A DNA stretch of 64,000 bases from Alphaproteobacteria bacterium. GTDB lineage: Bacteria > Pseudomonadota > Alphaproteobacteria > JAUHZY01. The stretch is taken from assembly GCA_030425825.1 (NCBI GenBank), contig JAUHZY010000001.1, positions 248,001-312,000 of the forward strand. Reading direction: 5' to 3'. Shown here one piece after another: positions 44,129 to 53,233 of the stretch; the stretch's first letter is position 1; each line of letters opens with the position of its first letter. Under the pieces are notes generated by a model. That model did no database searches. It had not been told where the DNA came from and saw only the letters and a list, made by a program, of their open reading frames with translations. The position numbers and the translations under genes are program-made.

Positions 44129-44701
44129 TTACTTGCTTAGAGCTGCTTTTAGTTTCTTCACATTATCAGCCGTCGCTTCTCCGCTAGTACGCCAGAGAAT
44201 TTTCCCTGATTCATCTGTAATCAGGACATAGATTGTTGAGGTTTTCATATTCATTTTTTTTAGAAAGGTATCCCGTTTTGTATAAACTGTGATGGTGCGT
44301 TCACGTGCCACAGGGTCTGGGATGCCCATGCGCATGCCATTGTTGATCCATCCACGATATAGCCCACCCAACTCATAAATAAGCGGAACCTCATAAAAGC
44401 GAACATCTTTTCGCTCTTCTATAATTTTGTCAGCAATAGGGATCCATGTATTGACCATTTCTTGTTGTTCGCGCTGGAAAGCAACTGCAACAATATTAAG
44501 CTTTCCTTTAAAGCTTTGTGGAATTTGTCTTTCATTCCCAAGAAGGTCAATGCCTGTTAAGTGAGGGAAGTGGCCTTTTTTCACATGGATAGGCGAGTTT
44601 TCGCCCATACCAATGCATCCCGCAAGAAGAAAGCAGAAAATACCAATCAAGAAGAGTTTTTTTGTTTTATTTTTGAATGCCAAAATGTTTCGCCGTATCA
44701 A
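44129..44701 (-). CDS. Atp10-like thioredoxin-fold lipoprotein
   Basis: A 190-residue protein with a lipoprotein signal: basic N-terminus, hydrophobic LFLIGIFCFLLAGC, lipobox LAGC (Cys about residue 28). The rest matches the Atp10/AhpC-TSA pattern: GIDLLGNERQIPQSFKGK, YEVPLIYELGG, NGMRMGIPDPVARERTITVY, TIYVLITDESGKILWR. It has no CxxC. Mitochondrial Atp10 helps assemble the ATP synthase; the bacterial role is unknown. It overlaps the end of the PstS-like gene by 35 bases, so the two are linked. Confidence 0.7.
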   Translation of the reverse strand: MIRRNILAFKNKTKKLFLIGIFCFLLAGCIGMGENSPIHVKKGHFPHLTGIDLLGNERQIPQSFKGKLNIVAVAFQREQQEMVNTWIPIADKIIEERKDVRFYEVPLIYELGGLYRGWINNGMRMGIPDPVARERTITVYTKRDTFLKKMNMKTSTIYVLITDESGKILWRTSGEATADNVKKLKAALSK

Positions 44702-45416
44702 TAAGTTTTTGTTCAGAGGGAGTTGGGTTTCCTTTTGTCACAAGAATCAAAGGTTGTTTTATTTCCTTGTCTGTTTTGAGTTTTGTAATAGATTCGTCAA
44801 GTAGTGCATTTGTCATAAAGCCCAGTGCATGAGGAATTTGCGCGACCATTTTTTTGACAAGACGGCCATTGGGAACATCTTTTGTTTTTGCTTTGATACG
44901 ATTACCTGAAAGAAGTTTTTTTTCAAGTGTTGTACGCATTCCACCACCTGTATATTCACTGACGATCATAATAGGCCGCTTCCCGCCACCAAGTTCAGAC
45001 CATTTTGTGATTTCACCGTTGAAAATTTTTGTAAGCTGGTCAAAGGTAAGAGACGTTATTTTGTTCGAGGGGTGTGTTACAAAAACAAGCTCGCCAACGC
45101 CAACTTGATGCCCAACAAGGCGTGATGCGTCAGGGTCGGTCATTTTTTTACGCATACTTTCCATAGAAGACGAGATCATTCCCATGTCAGCTTCGCCAGA
45201 GAGTAAATCTTTGATGCCACGGCTTGAGCCGTTTGCTTTGATGTTCAATGTGGTGCCAGATTTTGTTTCTATTTTGCTTTTATGTAAATCAAATAAGTTT
45301 GCTGTTACCGTTGTTGATCCGTGCAGTCGAATCATTTCTGCTTGTGCAGAAAAGCATAAGAAAAACGCAAAAAAGATACTGATAATAATAGAAGACTTAT
45401 TCATTTTTTTCCTCAC
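44667..45416 (-). CDS. PstS-like phosphate-type substrate-binding protein
   Basis: A 249-residue periplasmic binding protein with signal peptide (SSIIISIFFAFFLCFSAQA). MIRLHGSTTV is the N-terminal oxyanion site of PstS-like proteins, ANGSSRGIKDLLSGEADMGM and YTGGGMRTTLEKKLLSGN the others. It is shorter than E. coli PstS, as in the PBP_like family. No pstCAB is nearby. It lies downstream of an OprO/P-like porin, consistent with an oxyanion uptake or sensing role. Confidence 0.83.
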   Translation of the reverse strand: MRKKMNKSSIIISIFFAFFLCFSAQAEMIRLHGSTTVTANLFDLHKSKIETKSGTTLNIKANGSSRGIKDLLSGEADMGMISSSMESMRKKMTDPDASRLVGHQVGVGELVFVTHPSNKITSLTFDQLTKIFNGEITKWSELGGGKRPIMIVSEYTGGGMRTTLEKKLLSGNRIKAKTKDVPNGRLVKKMVAQIPHALGFMTNALLDESITKLKTDKEIKQPLILVTKGNPTPSEQKLIDTAKHFGIQK

Positions 45417-45467
45417 AAAAAAGGGTTTAGCAGCATTATGTCGCCAAACCCTTTCTTATTTCAAGAA

Positions 45468-46664
45468 TTAAAAGTTAACTTGTGCGCGCAAAAGAACAAC
45501 ATTTGCATCATCGTCTGCAACGACTGCATTTGTGTCTGTGTCGCCCATAACATAGTTCAACATAAGGCGTGTATTTGCCGTTGTATGCCAGTTAACACCT
45601 AGTGTGACATTTTCCATCTCACCACCTGTTACTGCTGTGCCATCTGTTAAGTTTAGATTGCTATAGCGTGCAGCCACTTCCCATGCGCCCCATGTGCCTT
45701 TATCAAGGTCGAAGTTCTCATTCAATTTGATCTGACCAAATTTACCTGATTTCGCAATATATTTACGTGATTCGCCTGTTAGAAAGTAAGAGGCTTGGGC
45801 ATAATAGCCATCAAACTCTAGATCTGATCCACTTGTGCGGCTGACATCGGTCATCATGTATTCACCTTGTACAGAAAGTGGACCCATAACAGCAGCAAGT
45901 TCAAGTCCTGTTACTGCGATATCATCAACGTTTGCAATTGTTCCTGTGCTGACAGATTTTGCATCCTGAAGGCTGTTCTCAAACTTGCCAGAAAAAGATG
46001 CTGTGTCAGAAGCTGCATCAGGTGATGTTAATGAGTAAGACGCACCAAGGTGAAGAGTGTTTTCTTTGTTTGCTATTGGTGCATAACTTACGCGTGCAAG
46101 ATATCTTTTTGTTTCATCATCGCTACTTGTTGCGCTGGCGTCATCATTGAAAAACCCAACATGCCAAGAGTAGTTCTTTCCACCGTTATAAAGTGCAACG
46201 CCGAGAATCTCATCTTCGATAAAGGCAGATGTTGGTGCAGAGCGTTCTAGAAACGTGATGTAGTTTGCACTTGTAATGTTTTCTAAACCTTGTTGAGGCT
46301 TGTGGTGTCCAATCTTGATATTAAAGGCTTTAAGGCCAGAATACGCAATGTAGGCATCTTTTAGGTTTGTATCTTCTTTCCCAAAGTCCATTTGAAACTT
46401 ATATGCCCAGTTTTTCGAGACGTTTCCTTTAAATCCAAGGCGCGCACGACGCATATTCATGCCATCCGGATGATCAACTTTATCGTCATCAAAAAAGCCA
46501 GTATCAACATGTAGGCGTCCGAAAGGTTGGAATGAAAAGTCGCCCATTTCAAACTTTGGCGCTGGATTCATTGTAAACTTAGCCTCTGGTGATTTGGCTT
46601 CTGCAGCTGCTGTCGCTGAAAATAAAAGCCCTGCTGTGACAACGGATGTTAAAAGTTTTTTCAT
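45468..46664 (-). CDS. Phosphate-selective porin, OprO/OprP family
   Basis: A 398-residue outer-membrane barrel with signal peptide (KKLLTSVVTAGLLFSATAAAEA). FSFQPFGRLHVDTGFFDDD and MRRARLGFKGNVSKNWAYKF are typical of OprO/P; alternating strands follow and the C-terminus ends VVLLRAQVNF with a terminal Phe, as required for barrel assembly. GGAGAA precedes the start. It belongs to the minus-strand group with PstS-like and Atp10-like genes. Confidence 0.88.
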   Translation of the reverse strand: MKKLLTSVVTAGLLFSATAAAEAKSPEAKFTMNPAPKFEMGDFSFQPFGRLHVDTGFFDDDKVDHPDGMNMRRARLGFKGNVSKNWAYKFQMDFGKEDTNLKDAYIAYSGLKAFNIKIGHHKPQQGLENITSANYITFLERSAPTSAFIEDEILGVALYNGGKNYSWHVGFFNDDASATSSDDETKRYLARVSYAPIANKENTLHLGASYSLTSPDAASDTASFSGKFENSLQDAKSVSTGTIANVDDIAVTGLELAAVMGPLSVQGEYMMTDVSRTSGSDLEFDGYYAQASYFLTGESRKYIAKSGKFGQIKLNENFDLDKGTWGAWEVAARYSNLNLTDGTAVTGGEMENVTLGVNWHTTANTRLMLNYVMGDTDTNAVVADDDANVVLLRAQVNF

Positions 46665-46719
46665 AATATTCTCCTGACTTTTAAATGAATAAAAAACGAT
46701 AAATATATATTAATATAGG

Positions 46720-46845
46720 TTAAATGAAGTTCGATACAAGCTTTGCTGCGAAAACAATGCCAATTAAGCGATAACTCCATACAAGTTTTGATGAAAAATT
46801 GAAAACGGGATCTTGATAAGTGTTGCATTCGTTCTTTTGAACCAT
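46720..46845 (-). CDS. Small membrane ORF upstream of the porin
   Basis: A 41-residue ORF (MVQKNECNTYQDPVFNFSSK, then LVWSYRLIGIVFAAKLVSNF plus a final I) with an excellent ribosome site GGAGG five bases before its ATG. The last 20 residues form a membrane helix. It ends 55 bases before the porin start on the same strand, so it may be the first gene of that operon. No family known to me. Confidence 0.5.
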   Translation of the reverse strand: MVQKNECNTYQDPVFNFSSKLVWSYRLIGIVFAAKLVSNFI

Positions 46846-46971
46846 GTGTCCCTCCATTTTAAGTGACAGTGTCATTTTAATGCAGTTCGTGCCCTGTGTT
46901 GAAAGAAAAACAAGAAGGAGAGAGTTTTTGTAAATAAAATGTGACTTTTTTGCTTGACCTGGCCCACCAAT

Positions 46972-46990
46972 GATATTAATAATTATTATT
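46972..46990 (-). promoter_or_regulatory. Second Fur-like box
   Basis: Read on the minus strand it is AATAATAATTATTAATATC, 14 of 19 matching the Fur consensus, with the core ATAATAATTATTAATA also present upstream of hemP. It lies about 125 bases upstream of the small ORF on the minus strand. On the plus strand TTGACC (46954-46959) lies just before it, so the box could also cover a plus-strand promoter. Confidence 0.55.
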
Positions 46991-47115
46991 AACTAAGGGG
47001 TCTTGAACTCTTACATAGATCGTTAAGACCAGTTTGGCTTTCTTTTGTCTGCAATCTCTCTCCTCACACAGAAAAAGAAGGCCAAACTTTAACGCTGGCT
47101 GTTTTTGTAAGCGTA
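46991..47115 (+). ncRNA. Candidate iron-regulated small RNA with pyrimidine loop
   Basis: A 16-base stem (47031-47046 with 47073-47088; all pairs but one Watson-Crick, that one G-U) encloses a 26-base loop containing CTCTCTCCTC, an anti-Shine-Dalgarno-like word. TTGACC and the Fur-like box lie upstream; GGCTGTTTTTG around 47097-47107 could help termination. No ORF is present. Alphaproteobacterial small RNAs with CU-rich loops are known. Alternatively the stem is a terminator of the trhO transcript from the other side. Confidence 0.4.
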
Positions 47116-47150
47116 AGAATTCCAGTAAATTATTCTAGATGTTTTATTCT

Positions 47151-48023
47151 TTATCTGCAGCTGCGGCAGAGCAAGACAGCTTCTGTGTCTTCAGGGTTGT
47201 GCGGATGGTACTTCATTTCGTCTGTTGTCATTTCGGTGTCACATTCAGCGCATTTGATTGCAACAGGTTCTAATTTGTCAGTAACACATGACCTGTCATC
47301 AAACACAAAGCAGTCACCTTTCCATGAGTGGTCTTCGCCTTGCTTGTCTTCAAGATATTGTAAGATTCCACCTTCCAGATGGTAAACATTTTCAAAGCCC
47401 ATATGCTTTAAGAGGGATGTTGATTTCTCACAGCGAATGCCACCTGTGCAAAACATGGCTACTTTTTTGTTTTTCTTTGGGTCTAGGTTTTCTGCAACCC
47501 ACTCAGGCAGATCACGAAAGTACTTTGTGTTTGGATTGATTGCATTTTCAAATGTACCAACCGCATATTCATAAAAGTTACGTGTATCAATCACGGCGAC
47601 ATCAGGGTCATGAATCAGATCATCCCATTGGTCGCTTTTAACATAAGTACCAACTTGTTCGTTCGGGTCTAGACCATCTACCTTTAAGGCAACGATTTCT
47701 TTTTTGAGACGTACCTTCATTTTTTGGAAGGGATAATCACCTTGTACAAACGATTCTTTGTATGTCATGTCTTTAAAGCGAGGGTCAGCATTAAAGTAAT
47801 CATATAATGCATTAATGCTTGTGCGAGACCCAGATGTTGTCGAATTAATGCCTTCGCGTGCCAGCAGGATTGTTCCCTTAAGGTCATGTGCATTACAAAA
47901 CGCCAGCAGTTTTTCTCTTATCTCTTCATAGTCAGGAAGATCAACAAAGCGATAAAAAGTCGTGACAACAATTGCATTGTCGCTATGCTGGGGAAGACTG
48001 TTTTCGATGTTTTGCGTTTGCAT
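47151..48023 (-). CDS. trhO: tRNA uridine-34 hydroxylase TrhO (rhodanese-like, UPF0176)
   Basis: A 290-residue protein. The N-terminal ferredoxin-like part has YRFVDLPDYEEIREKLL and GTILLAREGINSTTSGS; the rhodanese domain (about 125-220) has VIDTRNFYEYAVGTFENAIN and the active Cys in FCTGGIRCEKS. A C-terminal Cys-rich tail (CAECDTEM..., LLCRSC) is an added zinc-like site. TrhO makes 5-hydroxyuridine at tRNA position 34. Confidence 0.92.
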   Translation of the reverse strand: MQTQNIENSLPQHSDNAIVVTTFYRFVDLPDYEEIREKLLAFCNAHDLKGTILLAREGINSTTSGSRTSINALYDYFNADPRFKDMTYKESFVQGDYPFQKMKVRLKKEIVALKVDGLDPNEQVGTYVKSDQWDDLIHDPDVAVIDTRNFYEYAVGTFENAINPNTKYFRDLPEWVAENLDPKKNKKVAMFCTGGIRCEKSTSLLKHMGFENVYHLEGGILQYLEDKQGEDHSWKGDCFVFDDRSCVTDKLEPVAIKCAECDTEMTTDEMKYHPHNPEDTEAVLLCRSCR

Positions 48024-48065
48024 TATACTAATCCCGTAAATTTAGAAGGGGCATTATACAGGTAA

Positions 48066-49022
48066 ATGGCTGATAAAATCAATCATCCTTTTGAGCTGAA
48101 ATGGGATTCTTTAAACGAAGAAGAATGGCAGAGCTATTTATCCCAAGTCAAAATCACAAACTACTTGGCTGACTGGGCTTATGGTGAGGCACTTTCTGAA
48201 GAAGGTTTGTATGGTCCAAAACGTGGTGTTGTTTTGAAAAATGGAGCAGTTGTTGCTTTGATTCCTGCGTCGTATCGCTCGTATCTTCGAGACCTTTTTT
48301 CAATGACAAAGATTTTTCGTGCACCACTTTGGGTACGTCAGTTATCACAACTTGATCAAGCTGCTGTATATGCTCTGTTACGCCAAGAGTTTAAAAAATC
48401 AATACGACACCGTTTGATGTTTATGCCAGAATTGCCGCTGACAAAGAAAAATATACAGTTCTTGCGCGCGATGGGGTTTTATCGTGTGATGACAGGGTAC
48501 AGTTCTATTTTGATTGACTTGACGTTGTCTCAAGAGCAGTTGCGGAAAAATATGAAAGGCAATTGGCGTCGCGATTTACAAAAAGCAGAAAAGCTGGGTT
48601 TAAACGTCAAAGAGATTAACCCACAAACCAAAGAGTTTCATTCGATTTTAGATGATTATAAGCATTTTAAAAAACAAAAAAAGTTCTCAGGGCCGTCGGC
48701 AAGTTTTATTCGTGAAATGTGTGCGCATATGGCTGGTCGCGTTCTGTGTATTCAAGCCTATGACAAAGGGCATGTTGTGGCTTCAACAATCACCGTTATT
48801 CATGGCAACACGGCAACATATCTTGTCGGCGTTGTGACAGATGAAGGGCGTGCTGTCAAAGCAAACAACCTCTTGCTTTGGAAAAATGTAGAAGCACTTC
48901 AGAGGCTTGGCTTGAAAAAGTTTGACCTTGGAGGGGTTAATCTGTCCGGTGCGTTGGGCGTGACACGCTTCAAAGAAGGTCTCTCAAAAAAGAAGTACAG
49001 TTTATCAGGCATTTACGTCTGA
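48066..49022 (+). CDS. FemAB/GNAT-like acyltransferase
   Basis: A 318-residue protein with two GNAT-type halves typical of FemAB-like enzymes. The second half has LRKNMKGNWRRDLQKAEKLG (about 160-180), YDKGHVVASTITVIHGNTAT, and YLVGVVTDEGR...NNLLLWKNVEALQRLG, then FDLGGVN. The family includes peptidoglycan bridge-forming and other aminoacyl or acyl transferases. The substrate is unknown. It is divergent from trhO. Confidence 0.8.
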   Translation: MADKINHPFELKWDSLNEEEWQSYLSQVKITNYLADWAYGEALSEEGLYGPKRGVVLKNGAVVALIPASYRSYLRDLFSMTKIFRAPLWVRQLSQLDQAAVYALLRQEFKKSIRHRLMFMPELPLTKKNIQFLRAMGFYRVMTGYSSILIDLTLSQEQLRKNMKGNWRRDLQKAEKLGLNVKEINPQTKEFHSILDDYKHFKKQKKFSGPSASFIREMCAHMAGRVLCIQAYDKGHVVASTITVIHGNTATYLVGVVTDEGRAVKANNLLLWKNVEALQRLGLKKFDLGGVNLSGALGVTRFKEGLSKKKYSLSGIYV

Positions 49023-49127
49023 TTTGTCAACAATTTCTCTTTTTCCGAGTGTTTTGTGTTGCTTCATATGCTGTAATCATCTATACAGTGCGTAAAATAT
49101 AAACATAGGCATAAAAGAGGAAAAAAG

Positions 49128-51848
49128 ATGAGTTGGGACCGCCAATTTCGTCTTCCTGAACTTGTAGAAGCATTGAAAGATGCTTTGATAGGTAAAAAGG
49201 TTGAGGTGAAAAGCCGAGGTAAAAATAAAAAGCTAGGCGCGTTTTTTGAGAAGCAGCTTCGCCTTCTTTTTCTTGCGCGCACACTTGGTGAAGATCCAAC
49301 AACAATTATCCGCAGAAAAAAAATCATTGAACGGGTTAAACAGGTTGGTGATCAGTTCAAAATTAAAGAGCAGCATGTAAGTCAATCTGTTGGACACTAT
49401 AGGCGTCTTTCAATCACACATCAAACACAGAAAAACCTTCGCAAACTTGCTAAGCATATGGGGGAGAATGTCTATCTTGCTGGGGCGAATCCAAATATCA
49501 GGTTTGCTTTTAAAAAATATCAAGATGCCATTCCTCAGAATATGCCAATTATTCTGGGGAAGGGGGACTTGCACGCTGCTCATGAGTTTTTCAGCCAGTA
49601 TTTAAATCGCTATAAGGCTTCTCAACAAGCACAATTAAACCTTCCCCCTTTGGTGCTTATTGACCGCGATGGGTATTGGCAGCCTTTCTTGGATCTTTTA
49701 GGGTTAAGCGTCAATGATCACGATGAAAGGGCCAATGCTTATGTTGTTTCTTCACCTAGAGCAGCAGAACAAATCGCCAACCAATATAATAATAGTTTAA
49801 AGCTTGTTCGCCCGAAACAAAAACCGCAAATGCCAAATGTGCCCAAAGGATCAGTGATTTTCTTTTGCACAACGAATCCAGAGAAATTGGAACAAAACCA
49901 ACGTATTTTCAGCCATCATAATGCGGATATTAAATTCTTATCTATCGACCATCTTGTTGATGTCATGCCAGACATTGATGAAATTAATAAAAACTACTCT
50001 GGTAATGCTGAATTAAAGCTCCAATTTATTTTAGATTATTTTATTGATAATCAAGAGCTTGTTGTGGGGGTTTGTGAGCATTACAAAATTACGCCAGCGC
50101 AGCTCTTTTTTGTATCAGAAGATCAGGGCGGATACTTTGAAGATGAACGTATCATGATGCATGAAGTCTTCCAAGACGCAAGGCACCTGATGATTGATCA
50201 TACCTCTTTCCATCCAGGTCCAGAATTAAAGCCCGTCATAGATGCATTGAATGGACACAAAGAGTTCATTGCAAAAATCAAAAAGTCAATTCAATCCATA
50301 GAGCAATCTGGTGAAACGGTTAATAAAGTATTTCAACAAACAAGTATTTTTATGTTTTCTTCTGTTGAGCGAGGGGCGCCCATTTTATCGATGACAGGAT
50401 ATACCGAGTGTTCTTTTCATGACGAGTTTCCAATTCCTAAAACAGGAAAAGTTTATTTTAAAGACTTTTTGTCGCCAAATAAATCAACACGCACAATTTC
50501 TGAGCTTGAGATCGCAGCAGAGAAGCATCCAAATACTAAAAAGCATACGAAATACCTTTGTGAACAAAGTCACAATGCAAGGGCAATAAAAACTTTTATG
50601 CAGTATTGTAGTGTGCCAACAATGCAAAAAAGTGTTGAGAGAGTGACAAGTCAAGACTTTACGGTCGGTCTTGTTGCTGCAGATGCAGCAAAGCTAATGC
50701 AAAACTTCCCAGGTATTATTGAGCAATTAAATGAATCTGGTATTCATATAAACGTTTTCGATGGCAATTTAGACAATGCAACGTCTTTGTTCGACTTCAT
50801 GAAAACAGTCGACCAGGTAACAATTTTACCAAGTATTGAGGTGGATGATGCGAAGCCTTCTTTGTATAAGGCTATTTTGGCAGCTTCAATTCTAGTGGGC
50901 GTCCAAATTCAGGATGAGTCGATGAAAGGTAAAAACTTGACCTTTGTAGAAGGCTATGAAAATGGTTGGCAGTTTTTTCATCAGGATATGGTTGACCACC
51001 TGCATGCAAACACATTTCTTTTGCCACAAAAAACGAGATATTTGTACGACCAGGTTGATGTGGAAAGTTATTTAGATCATATCCAAAAAATAAAAATGCA
51101 ATATGTCCCGCCATATCTTCGGTCTATAGCGACTCCTGCATTTGATTTGTCTTATGACACATCGCGGGCGGCGTTTATCGCAGGTTCTGCAACAACCGAA
51201 GCTTTGGGTTTCCAAAAAACAGCGAGCGCACTTGCCTACAAACTGGCAATGTCAGGACATTTCGATATTATTCTGAATGGCGCAGGTGGGAAAGGTGCTA
51301 TGGGCCCCATGGTTGAAGGGGTGCGTCAAGCACAAAAAGAAGGTGCCAAGATTGATATTCATGGTATTACGACCCCACAACTTGCTAAAAAAGAGCAATG
51401 TGATTACGCACTCTATAATGATCAAGTGCACTTGGTAGACAATATCGAAGTGCGTGAAGAGAAGTTAACACAACCAAAGTTTCATTACATCGTTGATGGG
51501 GGTATGGGAACTGTGAAAGAAGCGTTGAAATCTGCAAAGTCAGACAGCTATACCGTTATTGTGAATACGGAGCTTAATATGGAGACTTATAAAGGCGGTA
51601 CTTACAGCCCGATCATTAACGCGCTGAAGCTAAAAGGGATGGAGAGTGTCTTTGTTGTTGATAGTGTTGATAGCGCTGTCGAGTTGACCGATAGGTTAAA
51701 GAATCAAGAGGCCAAAATTAAAAGGCTTGAGCAAGGCAACCTTAAGCCTGCTAAACCTACAGACGATCTTTCTGATGCCTTTAAGCTGCCTGTCAGTGAG
51801 CAGGACAATACGCCAAAAGCACCAAATCAGCAAAAATCACGGAATTAA
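49128..51848 (+). CDS. Fusion protein: degenerate LOG-like, Ham1-like, LOG-like domains
   Basis: A 906-residue protein. After a helical N-terminus, residues about 113-225 look like a LOG nucleotide-hydrolase domain without the full catalytic motif: ILGKGDLHAAHEF in place of PGGxGTxxE, then LVLIDRDGYWQPFLDLL and VVSSPRAAEQIANQ. From about 243 a Ham1/ITPase-like domain begins: VIFFCTTNPEKLEQNQRIF fits the TxNxxKxxE motif, then ILDYF and FFVSEDQGGYF. From about 680 a second LOG-like domain: NGAGGKGAMGPMVEGVRQA and VDGGMGTVKEAL, close to the catalytic motif. It could clean up or sense nucleotides. The C-terminal tail is disordered. Confidence 0.65.
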   Translation: MSWDRQFRLPELVEALKDALIGKKVEVKSRGKNKKLGAFFEKQLRLLFLARTLGEDPTTIIRRKKIIERVKQVGDQFKIKEQHVSQSVGHYRRLSITHQTQKNLRKLAKHMGENVYLAGANPNIRFAFKKYQDAIPQNMPIILGKGDLHAAHEFFSQYLNRYKASQQAQLNLPPLVLIDRDGYWQPFLDLLGLSVNDHDERANAYVVSSPRAAEQIANQYNNSLKLVRPKQKPQMPNVPKGSVIFFCTTNPEKLEQNQRIFSHHNADIKFLSIDHLVDVMPDIDEINKNYSGNAELKLQFILDYFIDNQELVVGVCEHYKITPAQLFFVSEDQGGYFEDERIMMHEVFQDARHLMIDHTSFHPGPELKPVIDALNGHKEFIAKIKKSIQSIEQSGETVNKVFQQTSIFMFSSVERGAPILSMTGYTECSFHDEFPIPKTGKVYFKDFLSPNKSTRTISELEIAAEKHPNTKKHTKYLCEQSHNARAIKTFMQYCSVPTMQKSVERVTSQDFTVGLVAADAAKLMQNFPGIIEQLNESGIHINVFDGNLDNATSLFDFMKTVDQVTILPSIEVDDAKPSLYKAILAASILVGVQIQDESMKGKNLTFVEGYENGWQFFHQDMVDHLHANTFLLPQKTRYLYDQVDVESYLDHIQKIKMQYVPPYLRSIATPAFDLSYDTSRAAFIAGSATTEALGFQKTASALAYKLAMSGHFDIILNGAGGKGAMGPMVEGVRQAQKEGAKIDIHGITTPQLAKKEQCDYALYNDQVHLVDNIEVREEKLTQPKFHYIVDGGMGTVKEALKSAKSDSYTVIVNTELNMETYKGGTYSPIINALKLKGMESVFVVDSVDSAVELTDRLKNQEAKIKRLEQGNLKPAKPTDDLSDAFKLPVSEQDNTPKAPNQQKSRN

Positions 51849-53233
51849 TAGTCTTCTACCGGAACCTGACTCATATCAAGCTGTTCCAGAAGTTGATTTT
51901 TAAGACGTTTAAGGCCATCTTCATCTGATGATTCACAGCGTGCAACGATTGCAGCTTGTGTGTTTGAGGCGCGCAGTAGCCACCAGCCATCATCTGTCAT
52001 GACACGCACACCATCAACATCGTTGAAGTTTGCATCTGATGCTTTCAGGCGTTTCTTGACTTCATCAACAATAGCAAATTTACGTTCTTCTTCACAATCA
52101 AAGCGTAGCTCTGGTGTGTTGATCATTGTTGGGAGCTCATCAAACATTTCATCCAAAGTTTTGTCAGATGAAATAAGAATGTTAATCAGGCGAATCGCAG
52201 CATAAAGTGCATCATCAAATCCATAATAATCATCTGCAAAGAAAATGTGTCCACTCATCTCGCCGGCCAACTTTGCACCTGTTTCTTGCATTTTTGTTTT
52301 AATCAAAGAATGGCCTGTTTTCCACATGATTGGATCGCCACCATATTTGCGAACTTCATCGAACAAGATTTGGCTGGCTTTTACATCTGCAATGATCGCA
52401 GCACTTGGGTGATTTTTCAGGACATCTTTGGCGAGGATAGCAAGTAATTGATCTCCCCATAAAATACGACCTTTATTATCAACAACACCAATACGATCAG
52501 CATCTCCATCAAATGCAATGCCAACATCACACTTATATTTTGCAACATAGTTTTGTATATCAACAAGATTTTCAGCAACTGTTGGGTCAGGGTGATGATT
52601 TGGGAAGGTGCCATCTACATCGTCGTACAACATAAAATGATCGCCAGGAATACGTTGTGTTAGTTCATGGATAACATGCCCCGCAATCCCATTCCCGCAA
52701 TCCCATGCAACTTTCAAGTCTTTCTCAAGCTTGAGGTTCTCAGTAATGCGATCAATGTAATCTTTAACAATGTTTTTTGATGTGACAGTTCCTTCGCCTT
52801 CTAGGAAGTTTTCTTCTTCGATAATGCCGCCAAGCTCAAGGATTTGCTTGCCGAAAAGCGACTTTTTACCAAGCATCATTTTAAAGCCATTATAATCAGG
52901 GGGGTTATGCGACCCTGTAATCATAATGCCGCCATCCAAATCTAAATGAAAAACAGAAAAATACAGCATCGGCGTTGGGCTAAGGCCTAGCTTTACAACG
53001 TTGATGCCTGCTTTGTTCAAACCTTCGATCAGGGCCGCTTCAATTTTAGGAGAAGAAAGGCGTCCATCACGACCAACGGCAATTGTATGATCTTTCTTCT
53101 TATAGTGGCGTCTTAGCATCGAGCCATAAGCTTGTCCGATCCATGTGGCTTCTTTCTCTGAAAGCGTTTTGCCAATGACACCGCGGATATCATATTCGCG
53201 TAAAATAGAAGGGTGAAAGCGTGTGATAATCAT
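51845..53233 (-). CDS. algC: Phosphomannomutase/phosphoglucomutase, AlgC-like
   Basis: A 462-residue alpha-D-phosphohexomutase. The phosphoserine loop is MITGSHNPPDYNGFK (about residue 105), Mg loop FDGDADRIG, sugar loop GEMSGH, and phosphate loop RASNTQAAIVARCES. It interconverts mannose or glucose 6- and 1-phosphates. It overlaps ugd by four bases, so together they feed nucleotide-sugar synthesis for surface polysaccharide. Confidence 0.93.
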   Translation of the reverse strand: MIITRFHPSILREYDIRGVIGKTLSEKEATWIGQAYGSMLRRHYKKKDHTIAVGRDGRLSSPKIEAALIEGLNKAGINVVKLGLSPTPMLYFSVFHLDLDGGIMITGSHNPPDYNGFKMMLGKKSLFGKQILELGGIIEEENFLEGEGTVTSKNIVKDYIDRITENLKLEKDLKVAWDCGNGIAGHVIHELTQRIPGDHFMLYDDVDGTFPNHHPDPTVAENLVDIQNYVAKYKCDVGIAFDGDADRIGVVDNKGRILWGDQLLAILAKDVLKNHPSAAIIADVKASQILFDEVRKYGGDPIMWKTGHSLIKTKMQETGAKLAGEMSGHIFFADDYYGFDDALYAAIRLINILISSDKTLDEMFDELPTMINTPELRFDCEEERKFAIVDEVKKRLKASDANFNDVDGVRVMTDDGWWLLRASNTQAAIVARCESSDEDGLKRLKNQLLEQLDMSQVPVEDY

